A stretch of 64,000 nt of DNA from an uncultured Treponema sp. (GTDB lineage Bacteria; Spirochaetota; Spirochaetia; Treponematales; Treponemataceae), in the NCBI GenBank assembly GCA_934691925.1, contig CAKUTI010000004.1, positions 23,171 to 87,170 of the forward strand, read 5' to 3'. The translations under genes were made by a program, and so were the position numbers. The notes beneath the pieces are model-generated. The model saw nothing but the letters and a program-made list of their open reading frames with translations, was not told where the DNA came from and did not search any database. Shown piece by piece: positions 33,978 to 43,273 of the stretch; positions within the stretch are counted from its first letter, which is position 1, and each line of letters begins with the position of its first letter.

Positions 33978-33997
33978 CGCACCGAAAAATCGGTGCG
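33978..33997 (-). terminator. Terminator between rnhB and the PUR gene
   Basis: CGCACCGA (33978-33985), AAAA loop, TCGGTGCG (33990-33997): a perfect 8-bp stem. Seven A to the left make the U tract on the minus strand, so it chiefly ends the minus-strand gene. Confidence 0.88.
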
Positions 33998-34036
33998 CTG
34001 TCTCTTTAGATTCAAATAAAAGTTGCTAGAAAATCT

Positions 34037-34459
34037 TTACTCTTCTTTAGAAGATGATGAAGTTGAGCCTGTATCGTCTGATTTCTTTGACTTGATGTGA
34101 ATTACTTTTCCAGTGCGCTTGATTCCGTCCGGCTCTCTTCCAATCTTTCTGATGATTTTCTTGTCTCCGCCAAAGCCGTATTTTGCTTCTTTTGCGGCTT
34201 TCTTTTCAGCGCGGAGCTTTGCTTTTTCCTTGCGGTCTTTTTCAATGAATTTGAGCGAGTCATCAAGACCGGCAAGAACTTTCTGCATATCTTCCGCAAA
34301 GATTGAAATCTGATGGCGGTCAAAATCCGCGCCATCGCCTTTTTTGCTTTCTACAATCTGCAAAAATACATCGCCAACTCTGTTTTCCTTGACGTTAAAA
34401 AAATAAGTGCGGTTGTCCAGCAGAACCTGAGTCGTAAAGAGTTCTCCACGAATGCCCAT
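34037..34459 (-). CDS. PUR-alpha-like nucleic-acid-binding protein (DUF3276)
   Basis: An in-frame ATG six bases upstream touches the AAGGAAGG ribosome site, so the ATG at 34459 (MGIRGELFTTQVLLDNRTYF) is the better start, giving 140 residues. The N-terminal 70 residues follow the single PUR repeat of DUF3276: GELFTT...NRTYFFNVKENR..D.FLQIVES, then an F-E-D-M helix. Borrelia has a characterised homologue that binds DNA and RNA, so nucleic acid binding is expected. The C-terminal half is Lys-rich, ending in a Ser run and acidic tip. A promoter is visible upstream, and it is monocistronic. Confidence 0.85.
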   Translation of the reverse strand: MGIRGELFTTQVLLDNRTYFFNVKENRVGDVFLQIVESKKGDGADFDRHQISIFAEDMQKVLAGLDDSLKFIEKDRKEKAKLRAEKKAAKEAKYGFGGDKKIIRKIGREPDGIKRTGKVIHIKSKKSDDTGSTSSSSKEE

Positions 34460-34501
34460 AGTCATCCTTCCTTAGAAAATGCGAATAAAAATTATTTGAT
34501 A

Positions 34502-34530
34502 ATTCTATCGTATCGCAAGTTTTGATTCAA
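34502..34530 (-). promoter_or_regulatory. Sigma-70-type promoter for the PUR gene
   Basis: On the minus strand TTGAAT (34530-34525) is followed after 17 bases by TAGAAT (34507-34502); start near 34495. The -35 hexamer and spacer lie just downstream of, or touching, the 3-prime end of nifS. Confidence 0.6.
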
Positions 34531-34533
34531 GAT

Positions 34534-35823
34534 TCACTCAGCATTGAAAGTCTGATAAATCTCTTTTACAGCCTCGAAAAGCTCAGTTGTAGCTTTTTCT
34601 GTTGTGAGCGGCCCGAAGCTGAAACGGACCGCGCTGTCCTGAACTTCACGGCTTGCGTTCATTGCGGCGAGAATCGGACGGCTTTGTTTTTTTGACGAGC
34701 AAGCCGAGCCGGTCGAGATAAAAAATCCCTTTGCATCGAGCGCGCGCACCATGACGTTTCCAGGAATTCCCTTGAAAGCAGCCTGCAAAACCCACGGCGA
34801 AAACTTGTCTTGAACTTCGCCGTCAAGATCCGCGCGGATTTCAGGAACAAGCACACAATTTTTTAACTCTGAAAGTTTGGAGATGAAATCTCCTGTCCAT
34901 TTTTTTTGAGTCAAAAATCTTTCATAAGATGCGGTTTTGTCAGAGTTATTTTCTGATCCGGTTTGCCTTGCACTTTTTTCGCTTTCAGTTCGTTCGGATT
35001 TTTCGCAGTTGAGTTTCTCCGCGTTAAATTTGCCGGAAATATAATATTTTTCTAGGCATTTTGAAAATGCGACTGCTCCAAAAAGATTTTCTGTTCCTGA
35101 GCGGATTCCGTTTTCCTGTCCGCCGCCAGTTAAAAACGGCCTGATTTCACGCGCAAGATACAAAATTCCGATTCCGCGAGGACCGCAGATTTTATGCGAG
35201 CTTAAAGCCGCACTGTCAATTCCCTTGTAGCTTAAATCCAATGGAATTTTTCCTGCCGCCTGAACGCAGTCAACGTGGAAATGCGGCTTTCGTTTTCCTG
35301 CCGCCGCTTTTGTGATTGCGTCCGCGATTTCATAAATCGGCTGAATGCATCCTGTCTCGTTGTTTACTGCCATTACGGTTATAAAAAGCGTGTCCGGCGT
35401 GATTTTTTCTGAAATCGCTTCGGCTGAGATGAATCCGTTTTTGTCTGGATTTACGCTCACAACTTCAAATCCGAGATGCTTTAGCTCGCTGCATTGTTCT
35501 CTTAACGCAGGATGCTCGATTGCGCTCAAAATTATTCTGCCGCGTTTTCCTTCTGAAATCATTGGAGAATTCAAGACCGAAAGAAGCGGAATATGGTCGC
35601 TTTCAGTTCCGCCGGAAGTGAAAAAAATCTGGCTTGGCTTTACGCCGATTGCCTTTGCCGAGCGTTCTCGCGCTTCCTCAAAAATTTTTCTAGCTTCTTT
35701 TCCTGCCGCGTGAGTTGATGACGGATTCCCGAAACTTTCCAGCGCAATTTCAAGAGATTCACGCAAAATCTCCTTGTCTTCAGGGCTTGTCGCAGCCCAG
35801 TCAAAATAATGTTCGTGTGTCAT
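34534..35823 (-). CDS. nifS: Cysteine desulfurase, NifS/IscS family
   Basis: A 429-residue fold-type I PLP enzyme that takes sulfur from cysteine for iron-sulfur clusters and thio-modifications. Visible landmarks are FDWAATSPEDKEIL and GNPSSTHAAGKEARK, then TSGGTESDH, SAIEHPAL with the cofactor-stacking His, ALSSHKICGPRGIG with the PLP lysine, GGGQENGIRSGTEN, and ISTGSACSSKK with the catalytic Cys. An unusual hydrophilic insertion (about 262-295, Glu/Ser/Lys-rich) follows the RSGTEN motif, longer than in IscS. No iscU or tRNA thiolase is adjacent. The start overlaps the aroB stop (ATGA), so the two are coupled. Confidence 0.92.
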   Translation of the reverse strand: MTHEHYFDWAATSPEDKEILRESLEIALESFGNPSSTHAAGKEARKIFEEARERSAKAIGVKPSQIFFTSGGTESDHIPLLSVLNSPMISEGKRGRIILSAIEHPALREQCSELKHLGFEVVSVNPDKNGFISAEAISEKITPDTLFITVMAVNNETGCIQPIYEIADAITKAAAGKRKPHFHVDCVQAAGKIPLDLSYKGIDSAALSSHKICGPRGIGILYLAREIRPFLTGGGQENGIRSGTENLFGAVAFSKCLEKYYISGKFNAEKLNCEKSERTESEKSARQTGSENNSDKTASYERFLTQKKWTGDFISKLSELKNCVLVPEIRADLDGEVQDKFSPWVLQAAFKGIPGNVMVRALDAKGFFISTGSACSSKKQSRPILAAMNASREVQDSAVRFSFGPLTTEKATTELFEAVKEIYQTFNAE

Positions 35824-37016
35824 TTTAAAACTTCGATAACTTTTTCTTTTGGAACTTCTGTGATTACGGTTCTGCCCACATCTTCCTGCAGAACAAAACG
35901 CACTTGGCTTGAGCTGTTTTTCTTGTCTTTTTTCATCGCGTTGAATAAAATCTCAGCGATTTCTGAATCTGACTTTTCAGGATATTTTTCTTTCATCGCA
36001 GGATGAACTGCTTCTGTCTCCCATCCGAAACTTGCAAGGCATTTTTTTACTCGCTCCGCAAAATTGTTGCTTGCAAGACCGAGATTCCGCGAAAGCTCCG
36101 CAGCCCGACCGATTCCCCATGCGACTCCGTCTCCGTGCGTAACGACTCCAAGCCCCGCCATGCTTTCAAGAGCGTGCCCGAAAGTGTGTCCGAGATTAAG
36201 CTGCATTCTTATGTTTTTTTCTGTCAAATCTTCTTCGACGACTTTCGCCTTTGCGTTCACGCAGATTCTGATTGCCTCTTCAACAAGCGGATTTTTTCGT
36301 TCTGTCAAAATTTCAGGAGATTTCTCGAATTTTTCAAAAAGCTCAGGAGAGTAAAGCAGCGCGGTTTTTACGACTTCTGCCATTCCAGATTTGTATTCAT
36401 TTTGAGGAAGGGTCTGGATAAATGACGGAATTATGTGGATTTTCTGCGCTGGAAAAAACGAGCCAATCATATTTTTGTAGCTTTCAAAATCGCAGCCGGT
36501 TTTTCCGCCGATTGCCGCGTCAACCATGCTCAAAAGAGTTGTCGGAACAAGCTCGCAGTGCGCGCCGCGCTTAAAGATTGATGAGGCAAACGCCGTCATG
36601 TCGGTGATTACGCCGCCGCCGATTCCGACGAAAACTGTTGTGCGCTGGCCGTTGTTGTCCAAAGCTGCTTTTACGATTTCAAGAACCGACTCGATTGTCT
36701 TGTAAGGTTCGCCGCTTCCCAAAATCAAGAGAACGTCTTTTCCGTGATTTCCAGTCTCGTTCGGCTCAATTTTAAGATGGGAAAAATTCTCTCCGCGGAA
36801 AAGATTTATGAAAGGCTTTGCAAATTCAAGCGAGGCAACATTTGTGTCCGTTACAAAAACTCGTTGCGGCCGCGAATCGTTTTTCTGGCTTTCATCTTCA
36901 AGCTCTGGAAAAAAAATCGCGTTCAAGTCCGGCTCGCCTTTGTAAAATCTTATAAAAGTGCGGTCTGTTCCCGGATGCACCGGCGGATAAATTATATCTT
37001 TTTCATCAAAAGTCAT
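35820..37016 (-). CDS. aroB: 3-dehydroquinate synthase
   Basis: The ATG at 37016 has GAAGG five bases before it; a GTG two codons upstream is less likely. The 398-residue enzyme converts DAHP to 3-dehydroquinate in the shikimate pathway, using NAD and a divalent metal. Motifs are GGGVITDMTAFASSIFKRG (NAD binding), VPTTLLSMVDAAIGGKTG, EVVKTALL, and the metal His residues in LNLGHTFGHALES and THGDGVAWGI. The C-terminal part contains a spirochaete-like extension. It is coupled to nifS by a 4-base overlap, an unusual pairing of pathways. Confidence 0.93.
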   Translation of the reverse strand: MTFDEKDIIYPPVHPGTDRTFIRFYKGEPDLNAIFFPELEDESQKNDSRPQRVFVTDTNVASLEFAKPFINLFRGENFSHLKIEPNETGNHGKDVLLILGSGEPYKTIESVLEIVKAALDNNGQRTTVFVGIGGGVITDMTAFASSIFKRGAHCELVPTTLLSMVDAAIGGKTGCDFESYKNMIGSFFPAQKIHIIPSFIQTLPQNEYKSGMAEVVKTALLYSPELFEKFEKSPEILTERKNPLVEEAIRICVNAKAKVVEEDLTEKNIRMQLNLGHTFGHALESMAGLGVVTHGDGVAWGIGRAAELSRNLGLASNNFAERVKKCLASFGWETEAVHPAMKEKYPEKSDSEIAEILFNAMKKDKKNSSSQVRFVLQEDVGRTVITEVPKEKVIEVLK

Positions 37017-37165
37017 AGACACCTTCTATTATCTTTTTATTTTCGTTTTTGAAATCTAAAATCGTGCTTGTTCTGAAATTTTAATTTCAAATTCTTTTTT
37101 CGATTCATAATCCGCAATTTCTGATTCATCATTTTTCATTTTGAATTGGAAATTACGAATTGCGT

Positions 37166-37777
37166 TTAATATCCGTCTCCCATTTTTTCAAAGTCGTCAA
37201 TAACTTTTTGGACTCTTGAAATCTCTCGGTTTAGGATTTTGTCATAGTCAAGATTTCCGTTTCCGACACGCTCGCGCTCGTCTTCCCAGTTTTGAATGTC
37301 CGTCAGAAAAAGAAATTTGAACTTTCCGACATTCGCCTTTTCTGCCCAAAGTTTCGCTTCCTGCCAGTAGTGAAGTCCTGCCTCGTAGCAGCTTTTCGCT
37401 TTTTTCAGGTTTTCGATATACAAATCTTTCCACGGAGCGTCGTAAAATTTCGCGGTCTTTTTGTCATAAGTCCGCCCGAGCCTTAAATGCTGCTCGATTA
37501 GCTTCAGATTTATATGCATCATAAAGAGATAGCGGTATTTTTCCCAGTCATCCTCGTTGTCGATTTTGACTCCGGCGTAAAGCGGATTGCAAAAATCCGC
37601 CTGAACAGCTTTTTCAAGCCAGTAAATGTTTTCCATCACATCGTCTGGATATTGCTGGTAATGCACGTGAAAAAGCTTGTAATAGTCTTCTTTATATTTG
37701 ACCATGTACGAAAACGTAGGAGAAACCGTAAAAATCAGGGCAATCGCGGCAAAAATCGCGCGGGAAATCTTTTTCAT
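37166..37777 (-). CDS. Secreted helical protein of unknown function
   Basis: A 203-residue exported protein: signal peptide MKKISRAIFAAIALIFTVSPTFS cut before YMVKYKED. The mature part is almost entirely helical and rich in Tyr, Trp and Lys (YYKLFHVHYQQYP, DDWEKYRYLFMMHINLKLI). It ends in an amphipathic helix (REISRVQKVIDDFEKM). I see a possible TPR-like pair (about 100-140) but cannot name a family. Its start is 8 bp after the tmk stop, so the two are probably co-transcribed. It is likely a spirochaete-specific periplasmic protein. Confidence 0.65.
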   Translation of the reverse strand: MKKISRAIFAAIALIFTVSPTFSYMVKYKEDYYKLFHVHYQQYPDDVMENIYWLEKAVQADFCNPLYAGVKIDNEDDWEKYRYLFMMHINLKLIEQHLRLGRTYDKKTAKFYDAPWKDLYIENLKKAKSCYEAGLHYWQEAKLWAEKANVGKFKFLFLTDIQNWEDERERVGNGNLDYDKILNREISRVQKVIDDFEKMGDGY

Positions 37778-37785
37778 CTCTTTGA

Positions 37786-38409
37786 TTATCGACCGTATTT
37801 TTCTTTTAGATTAACGCAGATTTGCCCGTAAACTTCTTCAATGCTTTTGCTTGCGTCAAGCCGGACGATTTTCATTTCTGTGTTTTTTGACTCGTACTCG
37901 GAAATGACTTTTTCGTACTGGCTTTCGGTTTTTTTAAGATAGTCAATCTGCTCGTAGATTTCACGTTCGCCCCGGCTGTCAACGCGCTTTAGCGAAATTT
38001 CAGGATTTATCTCAAAGAAAAAAAGAATTTCTGGAAGAGGAAACACCGAATTCAAAAGTTTTGGAAGCTCTTCGCCGCAAGTTACGCTCTGATACGCGAT
38101 ATTTGAAAAAAGATAGCGGTCTGAAACAACGATTTTGCCGCTTTCTGCCTTTTCCACGAGAGCTGAATCTTCGCCTTTTCCGTAAAGATGCTCGCTTCTG
38201 TCCGCCGCAAACAAAAATGCGGAAGTCTGCGCGTCAAGTTTAACATCGCCTTTGAGCATTTTTCTTAAGAATTTTCCGGTTTCGCTTTTTGTCGGCTCGG
38301 CTGTGAAAAAAAATCTTTCCGCGTCACTCCGATTTTGAAGCATTTTGATTTGCGTGCTTGTTCCCGCTCCGTCGATTCCTTCAAAAACAACAAAATTTTT
38401 TAAAATCAT
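37786..38409 (-). CDS. tmk: Thymidylate kinase
   Basis: A 207-residue kinase that phosphorylates dTMP to dTDP. Motifs are FVVFEGIDGAGTSTQ (P-loop), TAEPTKSETGKFLRKML (DRX-like substrate region), AADRSEHLYGK, and VVSDRYLFSNIAYQSV with the conserved S..AYQ. The lid region is near DSRGEREIYE. The P-loop has TST in place of the usual KST or KTT, with Thr replacing Lys as in some spirochaetal enzymes; this should be checked since the lysine normally contacts ATP phosphates. The gene precedes the secreted 203-residue protein on the same strand. Confidence 0.88.
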   Translation of the reverse strand: MILKNFVVFEGIDGAGTSTQIKMLQNRSDAERFFFTAEPTKSETGKFLRKMLKGDVKLDAQTSAFLFAADRSEHLYGKGEDSALVEKAESGKIVVSDRYLFSNIAYQSVTCGEELPKLLNSVFPLPEILFFFEINPEISLKRVDSRGEREIYEQIDYLKKTESQYEKVISEYESKNTEMKIVRLDASKSIEEVYGQICVNLKEKYGR

Positions 38410-38510
38410 ATTTTTCTAAGTCCTTTTGACTCTTTTGGCGTTGAGTTTCCGCAATTTTTAACTTTTTAATTTCTGAACGATTTTTAGCATTATATTAGAA
38501 AGTTTTGATT

Positions 38511-41500
38511 ATGCCGATAGTGGAAGTGAAGAAGTCCGCACTTTCTGATAGAATAAGGCTCTTGCAGGAAATCCTAAAAAAATCGATGAAGTCTAAGGTT
38601 TTGGGCGTTGGCCTCGGAAGCACAATATTTATTTTTCTCGCAATTGCAGTTTTGGCTTTAATCAGGCCAGTTTACGTGAGACTTTACGGCGAGCTTTCAA
38701 GAATCGAGAAAATCGCGTGCAAGAAACTTGAGGAAGAGACCGGTCTTTCGCTTTCCTACAAGTCGATTTCGCCTTCGGTTTTGGCTGGCGCGAATATGAA
38801 AAAAATCGCAATTTCAGATGTCGCGTCAAAAAAAACTGTTCTGACAATAAAAAAAGCGCGGCTTTCGTATACAATCACAAAATTTTTCTCGAAGAATCCG
38901 GTTCTCGCGCTCGAGTCGCTTTCTTTGAACGGCGTTGAAGTCGAATTTGACGCTGTGAAGGATTCCGCGTTTGTTGAAAAAATCCAGAATCTCCTGAGAA
39001 AAAATGGTAACGGGAAAAAATCAAAAAAAGAAAATTCCAAAAATGACGAAAACAAAATCGGTTCTGAAAATGATTTGAAATCTGATGATAAAAAAAACAC
39101 TGAGAATGCGGATTTTTCTTTTGAAACCGGCGAAATAAAAAATGGAAAAATTGGAAACGGCGAAACTAAACTTGGCGGAAAAACAGGCGCGGCAAGCGAA
39201 ATTGTGGAATCTGCGAAAAAAATCAGTTTTCCGTTCGATATAATAGTAAAAAATGTTTCAGTTCATTATTCTGACGAAAAAAACGAGCTTTTCTTGACGC
39301 TTAAAAATCTTAATCTAAAGGATTTTGAGCGTTCCGACAGCTATTCTGTGAAATCTTCCGGCGCGGCTTCTTTTTTGACAGACGCTCTAAAAAGCGGCGG
39401 ACGGCGGCAGAAAATCGCCTGCGGATTCTCGCTTTCAGGAAATATTTTTCCAAGCCTTGACGGAAGCTCGGCCCTTTTAAGCCTTTCAAACTCGCGCGGT
39501 GCGGATTATTCACTTTCAAATCTCGATTTGCTTTTAAACTACAATCAAAATATTCTTGAAGTTCGCACGATGAGGACGGTTCTGCCGTTTTCTGTCTACG
39601 CGAAAGGCGATTTTGAGAAAATGGAATTCGGTTTTCAGGGCGAGTTTGACCGCTTTAATCCTTTTTCGCTCGTTTCAGTCCGAAAAAAAACGGAAATTAT
39701 GCAGAAAATCAACGGCTCGACGATTTCTGGAAATCTTTCCGCGTCTTTTTCATCAAAAAATATAAGTTACGACTCAAATTTGCGGCTTGCTTTAAGCCAG
39801 AATATTTTTGGCGAGAAAATTGATTTTAAGGTTTCGGCGAAAGGCGACAAAAATTACGTTTCGGTCTCGAAAATTTCGGCTTCGGGAGATTCAATCGACG
39901 CTGAATTTTCAGGCGGATTCAACATTGCAAGCTTGCAGCCGTCCGGAACTCTTTCGCTTAACTTTTTCAGGCTGAAAAACGGCGGAATTATCTCGACTGA
40001 AATTTACGTTGACCCGCTTTCCCGCGGCTTTATGTGCTTTTCTCCGCAAATTTTCTTCAATGATATGTCGCTCACAGCCGCGCAGTTTACGGTTTATCCA
40101 GAAAAGTCCTCTGTAGATTTTTCTTTTGAATTTTTTGATTATGCGCACACGGACTATGAGAACGCAGGACATTTTGTTCTTGACGGAAGTTTTCTTACAT
40201 CTGGACAGAAATTTTTGCAGGCTTCGGTTTCAATTTCCGATATGTTTGTTGACAGCGTTATCCAAAAAACGGCTTTTTTCCTTGATGAGAACCTTGCCGC
40301 TTGGCTTAACACAGCCGCTTCTGCCGCCTCTCCTTACGTTTTCAACACGGAAGCGTATATTTCAAGCGATTTCAAGGATTTTTCCGTGAATGCGCCGCTT
40401 TGCCTTCTTGCGAACACGAAAAAGGACCGCGAGCTTTTGATCTTCGCTCTCGACGGCTCAAAAGAGACTTTCAACATAAGCCAGTTCGACTTGCAGTTTG
40501 GAAGCATTGAGGCTCATGCGCAGTCGTCGGTTGATTTTGCGGACAATTTCAAGGATTTTTCTTTTTCAAGCGATTTGACCGTGAATTCTATTCCTTACAG
40601 ATTTTCAGGAAGCGTTTCTCCTGAATGGATTTCGATTTCAGGCGATTATGATTTTGACGCGATTGTCTCGTTCGGCGAGAAAATTTCAGGAAGCGTTTCG
40701 AGCAGGCTTTTTCCGGTTGCCGCAGGAAAATACGTTTTCGCGCTTTCTTTCGACACGGATTTCAGCTGGGACTTGAACGAGGGAATTTCCGCTGAAATCG
40801 CAAGCTTTGAACTTGAAGAGCCTTCGCTTAATCTTCCGTTTGCCCCGCATCTCGTTTTTTCTGGCAGCGCGAACCGTTACGGCTTTATGTTCAACACGCT
40901 TGCATATTCTGACAACGTTTCTTCCTTGGATGGAAGCGGAACTTTTGTATGGAATCTGAACAACGGAATTTTTGACTCGATTCACGCGAATATCGATATG
41001 GCGAGCGTAGTTTCATCAGAGAAATTCAATTTTTCCGCCGATTTCACGAATCCTTCGCAGCTTCCTTTTTCTGCCGAGGCATTAAAAAATGACTTTTATA
41101 TGTCGGTCTCGTCTTCAATGCAGAATTTTCCGTGCGGAAGATTTTTATCGGAGCAGAATTCTGACGACACGATTTCAGCCGAGATTACAGCGACAGGAAC
41201 TATAAAGAATCCTTTGATTTCTGTGAATTTGGAGAAGGCGAAACTTTCTCTTTACGGTTATCCGCTGAATGCGAGCGCGTCTGTCGTTTATGATGACACA
41301 GGACTGAACGTTAGCGGAATGGAATGTTCATGGTCGCTTTTGAATTTGAGCGGATTAAACGCTTCGTTCGATCCGTTCTCGTTCTCTGGCGAGGCGCAGG
41401 CAAAACTTGATGTGCGGCTAAACAACAAGTTGATAGAAATGCCTTTGAGCCTTAACGTTTCGGGCGCGAAAGAGACTCGTGATTTTTCAGTTCCAGAATT

Positions 41501-43190
41501 TTTGACAGTCGAGCTTAAATCAGATGAAGTCGGAGGAAATTTCTTTGCGAGCAAATTTCCTTTCAAGCTGACTGGCGTTAGGGCAGGCGAGAATATCGAA
41601 GTTTTTGCGGACGACAGAAACGCTTTCAACGCTTCTTTTTCTAAACAGAACGGAATTTCTGCGAATGTGAATTCAAAAACCGTAAAATTCAATCTTGACG
41701 GAACAATCATAAAAAACGAGCTTGACCTTGCGATAAAAGGAATTTACGCGGACATGAAGCGGATTTCTTCCGAGATTGAAATTCCTGCGGTTCATTTCAA
41801 CAGCGGAATTGTAACCGGCGCACTGAAAATTTCTGGAATCACGACTGACCCGGAATTTACAGGCGCGTTCAGCATTGAAAAGCCGAATCTCAATATTCCT
41901 TATATTTCGCGCTATGCTTTTTCCGCTCCGAGACTTTTTTTGACGGCGGGGCAGGGCGAGGCGCACGTTGAGCCTACACCTGTTTTTGTCGGAAACGGAT
42001 ACGGGCTTGTCGGAATGGTCATGGAATTTGACCGCTGGGGAATTGAAAGCATTGATGTGAGCGTTGATGTTGACGACGCGCACAAAGTTCCTGTTGAGAT
42101 GTCTTTTCCGTTTGTCTTTGTGAAAGGCGACGGAAGCTGCCAGCTTGATATTTTGTATACAGTTCCAAACGAAATCAGCATTTCGGGCTGGATTACAGGA
42201 GACAACACCGATGTTGAAATTGTAACGACATCGCTTCAAAAACAGTTCTCGCTTGAAAACATCTCGCAGTCAGTGCCGGTAAAGGTGGCCGAGCCTTCAT
42301 CGATAAATGTCTTTACGGACTTGGATATTACAGTCGGCCAGAAAGTTCAGGTTCTCTTCAATCCTCTTATGCGCGGCGTTGTGACTCCGGGAACCGCGCT
42401 TAGCCTTTTTATCGATTCTGCCACAGGCGAATTTGAGCTTAAAAGCGACATCAGTTTGCGCGGCGGAGAAATCGTTTGGCTTAACAGAAACTTCTATATG
42501 AAAGAAGGAAGAATCGCGCTCAACGAGACTCAGGACAGAATGGACCCGAAAATCACTGTCCGTGCTGAAACCCGCGAGCGCGACGAGAGCGGAAATATGG
42601 TCACAATCGTTATGTCCGCGAACAACGAGCCTTTAAGCACATTCACTCCGCATTTTTCTTCTATTCCTGCAAAATCTGAAAAGGAGATTATGGAGCTTCT
42701 CGGAAACGTCGTCTCCGCAGATTCTGAAAACGTGGCTTCGCTTGCGGTTGCCGGCGGCGACTACTTTATGCAGGCGACTCTTATGCGCAAGATTGAAAAT
42801 ACATTGCGTGAAACCCTCAATTTTGATATATTTTCCATTCGTACAAATGTCTTGCAAAATTCGGTTAAGTTTGCGACGAGCAGGGATAGTTCAAATCATC
42901 TTTCGTTCGGTAACTTTATTGACAACTCGACTGTTTATGTAGGTAAGTACTTCGGCAGTTCGATTTACGTTGACTCTCTTCTTCATTGGACTTATGACGA
43001 GGACAAAGCTGTGAACGGAACATATTCAGGAGATATTGTCTTCCAGCCGGAATTCGGTTTTGAGATGACTTCGCCTTTTGTGAATATCCGAATCGGCGTT
43101 GCTCCAGATATTGATGAAATCAGAAGAGGAATAACTGGAACTTGGGTTCCTTCAACATCAATGACTCTGTCGTGGAAACATTCGTTTTAA
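38511..43190 (+). CDS. tamB: TamB-like translocation/assembly protein (DUF490 at C-terminus)
   Basis: An upstream TTG is in frame, but the ATG at 38511 is the natural start, giving 1559 residues. A single membrane helix lies at about 33-55 (LGVGLGSTIFIFLAIAVLAL) and anchors a very long periplasmic beta-rich part, as in TamB and other AsmA-like bridge proteins. The last ~350 residues carry the TamB C-terminal signature, for example LRGGEIVWLNRNFYMKEGRI and DPKITVRAETRERDESGNMV, ending in an amphipathic strand (STSMTLSWKHSF). A Lys/Asn-rich disordered stretch interrupts the N-terminal part at about 165-235. It is directly upstream of bamA, and the pair would carry lipids or outer-membrane proteins across the periplasm. 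Confidence 0.88.
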   Translation: MPIVEVKKSALSDRIRLLQEILKKSMKSKVLGVGLGSTIFIFLAIAVLALIRPVYVRLYGELSRIEKIACKKLEEETGLSLSYKSISPSVLAGANMKKIAISDVASKKTVLTIKKARLSYTITKFFSKNPVLALESLSLNGVEVEFDAVKDSAFVEKIQNLLRKNGNGKKSKKENSKNDENKIGSENDLKSDDKKNTENADFSFETGEIKNGKIGNGETKLGGKTGAASEIVESAKKISFPFDIIVKNVSVHYSDEKNELFLTLKNLNLKDFERSDSYSVKSSGAASFLTDALKSGGRRQKIACGFSLSGNIFPSLDGSSALLSLSNSRGADYSLSNLDLLLNYNQNILEVRTMRTVLPFSVYAKGDFEKMEFGFQGEFDRFNPFSLVSVRKKTEIMQKINGSTISGNLSASFSSKNISYDSNLRLALSQNIFGEKIDFKVSAKGDKNYVSVSKISASGDSIDAEFSGGFNIASLQPSGTLSLNFFRLKNGGIISTEIYVDPLSRGFMCFSPQIFFNDMSLTAAQFTVYPEKSSVDFSFEFFDYAHTDYENAGHFVLDGSFLTSGQKFLQASVSISDMFVDSVIQKTAFFLDENLAAWLNTAASAASPYVFNTEAYISSDFKDFSVNAPLCLLANTKKDRELLIFALDGSKETFNISQFDLQFGSIEAHAQSSVDFADNFKDFSFSSDLTVNSIPYRFSGSVSPEWISISGDYDFDAIVSFGEKISGSVSSRLFPVAAGKYVFALSFDTDFSWDLNEGISAEIASFELEEPSLNLPFAPHLVFSGSANRYGFMFNTLAYSDNVSSLDGSGTFVWNLNNGIFDSIHANIDMASVVSSEKFNFSADFTNPSQLPFSAEALKNDFYMSVSSSMQNFPCGRFLSEQNSDDTISAEITATGTIKNPLISVNLEKAKLSLYGYPLNASASVVYDDTGLNVSGMECSWSLLNLSGLNASFDPFSFSGEAQAKLDVRLNNKLIEMPLSLNVSGAKETRDFSVPEFLTVELKSDEVGGNFFASKFPFKLTGVRAGENIEVFADDRNAFNASFSKQNGISANVNSKTVKFNLDGTIIKNELDLAIKGIYADMKRISSEIEIPAVHFNSGIVTGALKISGITTDPEFTGAFSIEKPNLNIPYISRYAFSAPRLFLTAGQGEAHVEPTPVFVGNGYGLVGMVMEFDRWGIESIDVSVDVDDAHKVPVEMSFPFVFVKGDGSCQLDILYTVPNEISISGWITGDNTDVEIVTTSLQKQFSLENISQSVPVKVAEPSSINVFTDLDITVGQKVQVLFNPLMRGVVTPGTALSLFIDSATGEFELKSDISLRGGEIVWLNRNFYMKEGRIALNETQDRMDPKITVRAETRERDESGNMVTIVMSANNEPLSTFTPHFSSIPAKSEKEIMELLGNVVSADSENVASLAVAGGDYFMQATLMRKIENTLRETLNFDIFSIRTNVLQNSVKFATSRDSSNHLSFGNFIDNSTVYVGKYFGSSIYVDSLLHWTYDEDKAVNGTYSGDIVFQPEFGFEMTSPFVNIRIGVAPDIDEIRRGITGTWVPSTSMTLSWKHSF

Positions 43191-43273
43191 AAATTGAAAA
43201 TGTAAAAAATCGCTGCGTGAGAATATTTTCCGCGCGGATTTCGTCTTTTCCGGCGAATAAAAAAGGAGATTAT

